Origin: Candidatus Undinarchaeales archaeon
GTDB lineage: Archaea; SpSt-1190; JASMDC01
DNA length: 29,941 nt
Assembly (NCBI GenBank): GCA_030753015.1
Contig: JASMDC010000044.1
Location: 1-29,941 of the forward strand
Direction: 5' to 3'
Shown here: one piece after another, positions 7,526-13,827 of the stretch
How the letters are laid out: each line of letters begins with the position of its first letter
Position numbering within the stretch: position 1 is the first letter of the stretch
The notes under the pieces: model-generated
Database searches by the model: none
What the model was told of the DNA's origin: nothing
What the model saw: only the letters and a program-made list of their open reading frames with translations
Position numbers and translations under genes: made by a program

Positions 7526-7632
7526 TGGTAGCCCCGCCCGGAATCCCGCGCCCCGTCAAATCTGGCGGGACGGTTCGAACCAGGGTCAGCGGCTCCAAAG
7601 GCCGCCATGATTGGCCGCTACACCACGGGGCT
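7526..7632 (-). tRNA. tRNA-Gln (anticodon UUG) with a 31-nt insertion in the T loop
   Basis: On the minus strand the acceptor AGCCCCG (7632-7626) pairs with CGGGGCT (7536-7530), followed by discriminator A and an encoded CCA (7528-7526). The anticodon stem GCGGC/GCCGC encloses CTTTGGA (anticodon TTG). The T stem CCTGG/CCGGG is split: after GGTTCGAA come 31 extra bases before T and CCGGG. Removing them gives a normal 73-base tRNA (plus CCA) with T loop TTCGAAT. Inside the insertion GTCCCGC pairs with GCGGGAT. This suggests an archaeal intron at about position 59/60; the exact boundaries are ambiguous by one or two bases. Confidence 0.85.
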
Positions 7633-7652
7633 GGCGGAGGAGAGTAGGGTTG

Positions 7653-7663
7653 CTTATTTAAAG
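7653..7663. promoter_or_regulatory. Shared TATA-like box between tRNA-Gln and nfeD
   Basis: CTTATTTAAAG is about 26 bases before the tRNA-Gln 5' end on the minus strand and about 30 bases before the nfeD ATG (7688) on the plus strand. No second AT-rich box is visible in the 55-base interval, so one near-symmetric element probably serves both directions. Confidence 0.55.
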
Positions 7664-7687
7664 CTTGTTCCATTCATCCATCCGACC

Positions 7688-8353
7688 ATGGGAAGGATGC
7701 ATTTTGTACTTCTTTTGTGTATTCTGTTCGCCCCCGCCATTGCTGTGGACTGTTCTGTGCTCACCGGCCAGGACGCTTGCCGTGATGCGCGGTGCGTGTG
7801 GGTGAACAATACCTGCGCTACGTGCAACGACCTGACCGAGAGCGGGTGCACTCTCGCCAGTGACGCCTGCACGTGGGACAAGGGCGCATGCACGCCCCAA
7901 CCCCCCTTGGACGCCACCCTTACATGGGTGATCCTTGGAGCAGTGTTCCTGGTACTGGAGATCTTCACACCGGGGATCTTCTTCATCCTGTTCGGGGTGT
8001 CGTCGTTCATCGTGGCGGCAGCCGTGGGTATCGGCTTGATCAGCGGCACTGCCCTTGGCGTACAGACACTTGTATTCCTACTGACCTCTATCGTGCTCCT
8101 CGCTTTCGTGCGACCCATGTTCAACGTCGTCACTGTTGACACTGGCGAGCGCTTTGGTGTAGAGGCCTTCGTGGGGAAGGTGGGCACCGTCACCGAGGAT
8201 ATCGAGCCCGAGGGTGACAAGGGAAAGGTAAAGGTAACAGGAGAGGAGTGGCGGGCCGATGCCGACATGCCCCTGGAGAAGGGGACCAAGGTCGAAGTCA
8301 TCGAGCTGAAGTCCAACACCCTCATCGTGAAGGTATATGAAAAGGAGGAATGA
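7688..8353 (+). CDS. Short NfeD-like membrane protein with Cys-rich ectodomain
   Basis: A 221-residue protein. A signal peptide (residues 1 to about 20, ending FAPAIAVDC) is followed by a 55-residue ectodomain with eight Cys, including two copies of C-x-W-x(4)-C (CVWVNNTC and CTWDKGAC). Then come three or four membrane segments (about 78-145, containing LEIFTPGIFFILFG) and a C-terminal NfeD OB-fold domain with G-K-V-G and G-x-W motifs (GEEWRADAD). It lacks the ClpP-like serine protease domain of long NfeD proteins. The ATG at 7688 is placed by the TATA box; a longer frame upstream runs into the tRNA. It is coupled to the stomatin gene that follows, the usual NfeD/stomatin membrane-organising pair. 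Confidence 0.85.
   Translation: MGRMHFVLLLCILFAPAIAVDCSVLTGQDACRDARCVWVNNTCATCNDLTESGCTLASDACTWDKGACTPQPPLDATLTWVILGAVFLVLEIFTPGIFFILFGVSSFIVAAAVGIGLISGTALGVQTLVFLLTSIVLLAFVRPMFNVVTVDTGERFGVEAFVGKVGTVTEDIEPEGDKGKVKVTGEEWRADADMPLEKGTKVEVIELKSNTLIVKVYEKEE
8342..8348 (+). promoter_or_regulatory. Shine-Dalgarno site of the stomatin gene
   Basis: AAGGAGG lies eight bases before the ATG at 8357, inside the last codons of nfeD, and indicates translation from a shared mRNA. Confidence 0.7.
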
Positions 8354-8356
8354 GAT

Positions 8357-9265
8357 ATGGTTGATCTATTGACCGCAATAGTGCTCTTAGTGATTATCGT
8401 TGCCATCATAGGCACGAAGGCCTTGAAGATCGTGAAACCCTACGAGAAGGCGCTCATCGAGCGGATGGGCCGGTACCAGTATACGGCCGGGTCCGGTCTG
8501 ACGACAATCATCCCCTTCGTAGACACGATCAAGAAGGTGGACATGCGTGAGACGGTCGTCGACGTTCCACCTCAGGACGTTATCACCAAGGACAACGTGG
8601 TGGTCACGGTCGATGCGGTAGTGTACTACCAGGTCACCGAACCCAAGGCAGTGGTGTACAACGTCGGGCAGTTCAACCTCGCCTGTACCAAGCTGGCACA
8701 GACCAACCTGAGGAACATCATCGGCGACCTCGAACTGGACCAGACGCTGACCAGTCGCGAGCGTATCAACACGAGCCTTCGCGCAATCCTGGACGAGGCC
8801 ACTGACAAGTGGGGCGTCAAGGTCAACCGCGTGGAGATCCAGAAGATCGACCCGCCCGCCGACGTCACCGAGGCCATGCACAAGCAGATGAAGGCCGAGC
8901 GAGAGAAGCGCGCTGCCATCCTCGAGGCCGACGGCCAGAAGCAGTCCCGCATCCTCGAGGCAGAGGGTCAGAAGGAAGCGCAGATCCGCCGGGCAGAAGG
9001 TGAGGCCGAGGCCATCAAGCAGGTGGCGCTCGCTGAGCGCGACAAGTTCATCTACGAGGCACAGGGTAAGGCACAGGCACTGGCAACGGTGTTCGCCGCT
9101 ATCAAGCAGGCGCAGGTGGACAAGGACATCCTCTCTATCCAGTACCTCGATACCCTGCGCACGGCCCTGGCAACGAACTCCAAGTTCGTCATCATGCCCC
9201 TGGAGTTCTCAGAGCTCCTCAAGGGCCTGAAGGGCATGGGCGGTACCGGCGAGCTGCTCAAGTAG
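8357..9265 (+). CDS. Stomatin/prohibitin (SPFH) family protein
   Basis: A 302-residue protein with one N-terminal membrane helix (about residues 3-20), the SPFH domain (about 24-190, with VKPYEKALIERMGRY, the PPQDVITKDNVVVTVDAVVYY stretch of stomatins near 72-92, and SLRAILDEATDKWGVKVNRVEI near 140-160) and an Ala/Glu-rich coiled coil (about 170-240) that mediates oligomerisation. Stomatins organise membrane microdomains and are partners of NfeD proteins. The gene follows nfeD after three bases with a good ribosome binding site. Length and order are typical, with no anomalies. A GC-rich hairpin follows the stop. Confidence 0.93.
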   Translation: MVDLLTAIVLLVIIVAIIGTKALKIVKPYEKALIERMGRYQYTAGSGLTTIIPFVDTIKKVDMRETVVDVPPQDVITKDNVVVTVDAVVYYQVTEPKAVVYNVGQFNLACTKLAQTNLRNIIGDLELDQTLTSRERINTSLRAILDEATDKWGVKVNRVEIQKIDPPADVTEAMHKQMKAEREKRAAILEADGQKQSRILEAEGQKEAQIRRAEGEAEAIKQVALAERDKFIYEAQGKAQALATVFAAIKQAQVDKDILSIQYLDTLRTALATNSKFVIMPLEFSELLKGLKGMGGTGELLK

Positions 9266-9277
9266 AAATACGAGCAC

Positions 9278-9305
9278 GCCCCCTCCTCTTCTCGGGGGAG
9301 GGGGC
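9278..9305. terminator. GC-rich hairpin between convergent genes
   Basis: GCCCCCTCC at 9278-9286 pairs with GGAGGGGGC at 9297-9305 around a 10-base loop. It lies 12 bases after the stomatin stop and before the end of a convergent pseudogene. No long T run follows, so a termination role is only probable. Confidence 0.4.
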
Positions 9306-9347
9306 CAGTACTCATTCTCACTCCAGGATTCTTGATATGCTGGCTTT

Positions 9348-10102
9348 TCAGAGGAGTCCCTTGTCGTGGCTCTCATAATAGTCGACGAGCCCCGTGATGA
9401 GAGGGGACGTACGGATCGAGTGACCACGCTTCATTGCACACTTGAGGTCGCGGGCCATTACTGAGAGTTCGTTGTCCAGTACCGCCCGACCACCGAGGTC
9501 CTCCTCGAGGCGATGGTGGTGCTTGGCGGCCCCCCTCACGACCACATGCAGTCGACGTAGCTCCTCCACGTAGTTGCGATAGGGTACGAGGGCGGGAGTG
9601 TCGGCAAGACGAAGCCCCTCAGCGAGCGCATCGATGCCATCCGCGGCCGCGGGAAGGACCGACCTGTCCCCGTCCTTGATTGTCGTCACGAACGCGGAGA
9701 GGACCGTGTTCAAGATGGCCAGGAACTCTTCCTTGGTCTCCGGGATGCCCCGGTAGTAGAGGTGGGCTTGGAATATCCCGAAGCCCATGAAGAAAGGTGC
9801 GACCATACATACACCATCGAAGAGCTCTCCCCAGTCGATCCCTACCTCGCTCATCTCATCGAATTGTGCGAACAAGATGACCGGGCCGGTCAGTAGGATT
9901 AGCGCGGCCGCCGCGCCGACGGTCCCCCCATCGGCGAACACGTAGAAGTGCTCATGTAGAACTGCTGACTCAGACGGAGGTTAGATCTAATATCACTCCA
10001 TCGACCTTTCTCCTCGAGATCCATCAATCCCTCGGAGATGGTGATCGTGGCTCCACGAACGAGGGCGAACCTATGCTTCCCGATATACCCTTTATTCTTC
10101 AC
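9348..10102 (-). pseudogene. Degenerate third copy of the tandem membrane-protein family
   Basis: The N-terminal part (GTG at 10102, VKNKGYIGKHRFALV...) aligns with the start of the gene at 10140-11501 (MREHGRIGKDAFDLL). After about 45 codons it jumps to the region equivalent to RKQFYVLADGG, so some 230 codons are missing. At the join the frame is broken: TTCTAC occurs twice, 14 bases apart (9956-9961 and 9942-9947 on the minus strand). Removing 14 bases restores Q-Q-F-Y-V-F-A-D-G-G and leads in frame into the remaining 197 residues. These carry two membrane helices and the family's C-terminal domain (GLRLAD, MARDLKCAM, IRTSPLITGLV). A GTG at 9941 could in principle start that fragment, but I see no ribosome site. 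Confidence 0.7.
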
Positions 10103-10139
10103 GGCCCCTCCCCCACACACTCGTCCAGTTCGACGTTCG

Positions 10140-11501
10140 TTAGTCCTCTTTCTCGATATGTGCCAGCATCGCCCTCAACTTGGGCGACACCCTGACGCTC
10201 TGCCCGCTCTCGAGGACGGTCTTCAGGTCCTTGGCCATGACGATCAGCTCGCGCTTCAGCTGGCGAGGATCCTCGAACTTTGGCTCCAGCTTGTAGTAGT
10301 GCTCGGCTGTGCGCTGAACGATGTCCTCCAGAAGGCAGAGGTTGTCCATGTACCCGTGATAGGCCATGAGCTCAGGATCCATGGCGATGCGCAGCCCGTC
10401 GGTGAGGTCGTCCAGGTCCGCACCGGCCTGCTCCAGTGCTGCACGGTCGTCTTCCTTTATCGCCTTGGCCATGTTTACGATGATCGTGTCCCGGAGGTGG
10501 GCGAACTGCATCAGGTTGGTGGGGGCCATTATGTAGTCCAGCTGTGCGTAGTAGGCCCCCAGTGCTATGAGCATGGGAGCTATCATGGACACGCGGTCCT
10601 GGACTGCCCCCCATTTCGAGGTCGACTCGGCGGTGAGGGGGATGAGCACTGCAGTCAGTAGGACGACCACCACGGCACCGAGCGCGCCACCATCAGCGAG
10701 CACGTAGAACTGCTTCCGGGCGTATTTGTACAGGAGCCATGATGCCAGAATACAGACCGCGATGATCGTGAGGCCGTTGTCGTGCACGGTGACGGGGATG
10801 AGGAGCCCGATCAGAGCGAGGATGTTCCATATGCCCCGATAGACTATGAAGAGGATGAACGAGAGTGTGAGCATCTCGGCGGGAGGGTCGTACACGGAGG
10901 GGACCGAGGCCTGGAGGACCCATCCCATGGCCAGGAACGCGACTACGTAGTACGCGCTCACGAGCCAGCCCAGCCAGCCCCCTGGCGCTCCCGTGCCCGT
11001 GCGCACCTCGATTGCGACGGCAAGGACGAGCAGGCTGAGCACAACGGCAGCTCCGCGGGTATCGAGCAGCGGTGTTTCCCGGGGCGTCACCTCGATCGGG
11101 TAGGTGACCACCTCCTCGGCCCGCTGATCGGCCGTGACATAATTGGGTCCGTCCTCGAACAGCTGCACACCTCGGTAGTAAAGGGATTTCTTTCCCTGGA
11201 AGGCGATGCGCAGCACGTGCTGACCCTCCCCACTCCCCTCGTGGCACGTGGCGGGCTCCTCCCTCCAGCCCCGGAAGTACCGTACCTCCTCCTCTGACCA
11301 GAGGAGCTTGTCCGGGAGCTTGTCGGAGGGGAACCAGAGCGTGATATCGCCGTAACGCTCCTCCACGTACGCCGTCCTCCCCCGGTAGCTTATGATGTTC
11401 CAGATCCAGCCGGACATATCGTCCTTGGGATTGTTGGTTACACTGACCTTTCCCGAAAGGAGGTCGAACGCGTCCTTCCCGATCCGTCCGTGTTCACGCA
11501 T
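10140..11501 (-). CDS. Six-helix membrane protein, unknown paralogous family (copy 2)
   Basis: A 453-residue protein. Residues 1-145 form a soluble domain rich in beta-type sequence, including a Tyr-Tyr/Phe stretch (LYYRGVQLFEDGPNY) shared with its neighbour. Six membrane segments follow (about 155-345). Between helices 4 and 5 lies the shared motif RKQFYVLADGGALGA. The C-terminal 110 residues are cytoplasmic-looking and helical, with the most conserved stretch of the family: DGLRIAMDPEL, YMDNLCLLEDIV, MAKDLKTVLESG and SVRVSPKLRAML. I do not know this family. The gene follows its paralogue after 15 bases with a GAGGAG ribosome site, and precedes the degenerate copy. Confidence 0.8.
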   Translation of the reverse strand: MREHGRIGKDAFDLLSGKVSVTNNPKDDMSGWIWNIISYRGRTAYVEERYGDITLWFPSDKLPDKLLWSEEEVRYFRGWREEPATCHEGSGEGQHVLRIAFQGKKSLYYRGVQLFEDGPNYVTADQRAEEVVTYPIEVTPRETPLLDTRGAAVVLSLLVLAVAIEVRTGTGAPGGWLGWLVSAYYVVAFLAMGWVLQASVPSVYDPPAEMLTLSFILFIVYRGIWNILALIGLLIPVTVHDNGLTIIAVCILASWLLYKYARKQFYVLADGGALGAVVVVLLTAVLIPLTAESTSKWGAVQDRVSMIAPMLIALGAYYAQLDYIMAPTNLMQFAHLRDTIIVNMAKAIKEDDRAALEQAGADLDDLTDGLRIAMDPELMAYHGYMDNLCLLEDIVQRTAEHYYKLEPKFEDPRQLKRELIVMAKDLKTVLESGQSVRVSPKLRAMLAHIEKED

Positions 11502-11516
11502 GGTGCTTTCTCCTCG

Positions 11517-12929
11517 TCAGTCCGCTTCAGTGTCCGCGTGCTCCACAAGGCCCCGCAGGATCGGGGACACCCGGATGCACATGCCCTGCTCCATGGCGTA
11601 GCGCAGGTCGTGGGTCATGATCTGGATCTCGCGAGCGAGGTCGGCGGGATCGTCGAAGTCCCGCTCGAGCCGGTCGTACTGCTCGGCCGCGCCCTTCACG
11701 ACGTTCTCGAGCAGGCGGAGGTTGTCCATGTAATTACGGAACGCGGCCAGGTTGGGGTCCTTTGCGATGCGCAGGCCGTCGGCCAGGTCGTTGAGCTCCT
11801 CGCCCGCCTCCCGCAGCGCCTCCCGGTCGCCGCTGCTGACCGTCCGGTCCATGAGCGTCGCGATCTCGTCGCGGAGCCGGAAGAACTGTTTTTCCGTGTC
11901 GGGCGCCTTGCGGTAGTCCTTCCACTTGTAATAAGCGCCGACGACGATGATGAAGGGCGCGAGCATGGATATGGTGTTCAGCGCCTCGTGCCACCACTCG
12001 AGGTCCTCCTCGATGGCGACGTTCCAGATGAAGGCGAGTATCAGGACGAGCAGCGCTCCTGCGGAACCGCCGTCGGTGAGCATGTAGAAGCGCTTGCGGA
12101 TAATGCGGAACATGAGGAACGAGAGCACAATCGATGCTGCGATGAGCGAGAACCCGAAGTGCTCGATGGGCAATAGGAACTCCTTACTGAGCGCAGAGAA
12201 TATGTTCTCCACGCCCTTGAAACCTATATAGAGCACGAACGAGCAGGCGAGGATCTCGGCGGGGATGTCGTAGTCGGTGGGGGTGCCTGCGATGAGCACG
12301 TAACCCATGGACACGAAGCACATCATGTACCACAAGGCCACCAGCACTTGTGTCCATCCGGGAAGCGCTCCCGCTCCTGCCTGGAGCTCGAGCCAGAGGG
12401 CGACAAGGGCGATCCCCAGTATCATGAGCGCGCCCCATGTCCCCACGAGCACCGCCTTCCGGGCCAGCACCTCGATAGTGTAGTGGTCCAGGTCCTCGGC
12501 GCGGGCATGGGCGGTGGCGTAGTTCTCCCCGTGCTCGAACAGCTGCACTCCTGTGAAGTAGAGGGGCTTGCGGTCGGGGAACACGATGCGGAGAACGTCC
12601 TCGCCGTCCCCCTCCCCCTCCGAGCAAGCGGCGGTGCCATCCTCCTCCCCGCCGGTCCTCATCTTCCGTGGATCCCAGAGGCCCTCCAGACGGCCGGAGA
12701 GGTCACGCACTGCCTCCTCGCGCCATGCGACGTGGGCAGGCAATCGTTCGACCGGGGTCCAGACGGTCAGCTCGCCTTTGTACTCCTCGACGAACACCGT
12801 CTTCCGGTCCCACTCGATAGCGGTCCAGCCCCAGCTCTCTTGGTCCTCTCCTTCCCCCTCGGTCAGGGTGATGGAACCGTCGGGGACGATTGTGTACCGT
12901 TTCCGATTGATCTGACCCTGTTCATTCAC
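11517..12929 (-). CDS. Six-helix membrane protein, unknown paralogous family (copy 1)
   Basis: A 470-residue protein with the same layout as its neighbour: an N-terminal soluble domain with a longer acidic insertion (around residues 95-115, Gly/Glu-rich), LYFTGVQLFEHGENYATA, six membrane helices, RKRFYMLTDGGSAGA, and a C-terminal domain with DGLRIAKDPNL, NYMDNLRLLENVV and IRVSPILRGLVEH. A longer open frame exists upstream, but the start is set at GTG 12929. There VNEQGQINRKRY aligns with the N-terminus of the neighbour, and the codon overlaps the upstream stop as GTGA. This gives a compact operon with the nucleoside phosphorylase gene. Function unknown; the conserved C-terminal domain is the best handle for a remote-homology search. 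Confidence 0.8.
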   Translation of the reverse strand: MNEQGQINRKRYTIVPDGSITLTEGEGEDQESWGWTAIEWDRKTVFVEEYKGELTVWTPVERLPAHVAWREEAVRDLSGRLEGLWDPRKMRTGGEEDGTAACSEGEGDGEDVLRIVFPDRKPLYFTGVQLFEHGENYATAHARAEDLDHYTIEVLARKAVLVGTWGALMILGIALVALWLELQAGAGALPGWTQVLVALWYMMCFVSMGYVLIAGTPTDYDIPAEILACSFVLYIGFKGVENIFSALSKEFLLPIEHFGFSLIAASIVLSFLMFRIIRKRFYMLTDGGSAGALLVLILAFIWNVAIEEDLEWWHEALNTISMLAPFIIVVGAYYKWKDYRKAPDTEKQFFRLRDEIATLMDRTVSSGDREALREAGEELNDLADGLRIAKDPNLAAFRNYMDNLRLLENVVKGAAEQYDRLERDFDDPADLAREIQIMTHDLRYAMEQGMCIRVSPILRGLVEHADTEAD

Positions 12930-13762
12930 GTCCGAAGCCCCGGGTACCAGTACCTCTTCCCGCTCTTCTCCTTCTCGTCGTCCATCTCCTTGAGGATGCG
13001 CACGGCCTCCACGGCCACCTTCGCGCACTCCTTTTCGCCCGTGACCTTCAGTTCGTCGCGAGGACGGTTGGCGAACACGGTGCACACGCAGCCTGCACGC
13101 AGCCCGAAGAGGCTTGTGAGGGTGTAGAGCGCGGCGGCCTCCATCTCGAAGTTGAGCACGCGGGCCTTCTGGAGATCAACGACCAGGTTGTCCATCCAGC
13201 TCTGCCAGAACCCGTTGTACCCGGGCCTTCCCTGGCCGCAGTAGAAGGTGTTCGTGGACGCCGTGATCCCCACATGGTAGGGGATGTTCAGGCATTCTGC
13301 GGCCTGGATGAGGGCCAGTGTCACCTCGTACGACCCGACGGCGGGGTACTCTGGCCGCACGTAGTCCTTGCTCGTCCCCTCGAGACGGACCGCAGCCGAA
13401 GTGATGATCATGTCACCGATGTCGATGTCCTCCTGGATGGTCGCCGTGGAGCCCACGCGGATGAACGTGTCCACACCGACAGCTGCCAGTTCCTCGATGG
13501 CCACGCCCAGGGGGCTGGGGCCCAGACCCGACGATACGGTAGAGACGGGGATGCCCTTGAACTTGCCGGTGAAGGTGCGGTACTCGCGGTGGTAGGCCAC
13601 TTCACGCGCCTCGTCGAAGAGCTCGGCGATGACCGGTACCCGCCCGGGGTCCCCGGGAAAGAGTACGTACCGCGCGACGTCGCCCGGTTTGCACTGGATA
13701 TGATACTGGATGCCCTCCTCGGTCTGCGGCCGGGTGGCCTCCTTCATCTTGAGCGTGCCCAT
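12926..13762 (-). CDS. udp: Uridine phosphorylase-like nucleoside phosphorylase
   Basis: A 278-residue member of the PNP/UDP hexameric family, which splits nucleosides with phosphate in the cytoplasm. Visible motifs are FPGDPGRV near residue 36 (phosphate binding), SSGLGPSPLGVAIEEL, RVGSTATIQEDIDIGDMII, ITASTNTFYCGQG and FEMEAAALYTL (the ribose-binding Glu-Met-Glu). The pattern fits uridine phosphorylase better than purine phosphorylases, but specificity is inferred. The start is the ATG at 13762, about 26 bases downstream of the TATA-like TTTATAAAA; a longer frame to 13834 runs through this promoter. It leads the operon containing the tandem membrane paralogues. Confidence 0.88.
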   Translation of the reverse strand: MGTLKMKEATRPQTEEGIQYHIQCKPGDVARYVLFPGDPGRVPVIAELFDEAREVAYHREYRTFTGKFKGIPVSTVSSGLGPSPLGVAIEELAAVGVDTFIRVGSTATIQEDIDIGDMIITSAAVRLEGTSKDYVRPEYPAVGSYEVTLALIQAAECLNIPYHVGITASTNTFYCGQGRPGYNGFWQSWMDNLVVDLQKARVLNFEMEAAALYTLTSLFGLRAGCVCTVFANRPRDELKVTGEKECAKVAVEAVRILKEMDDEKEKSGKRYWYPGLRT

Positions 13763-13783
13763 ACGGCTGACAGGGCGTCCAAG

Positions 13784-13793
13784 TTTTATAAAG
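13784..13793. promoter_or_regulatory. Shared TATA-like box between udp-like gene and smc
   Basis: TTTTATAAAG is about 26 bases before the minus-strand ATG at 13762 and about 40 bases before the smc ATG at 13828. No other clear box is seen in the 65-base interval, so it may serve both genes, smc then having a 5' leader of about 13 bases. Confidence 0.45.
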
Positions 13794-13827
13794 GATGGCG
13801 GCACCACTACCCTTTTAGGCCCCCTCC

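Noticed and set aside
9899-10120. Separate 74-codon gene on the minus strand
   Set aside because: It is the N-terminal fragment of the broken third membrane paralogue, then runs out of frame.
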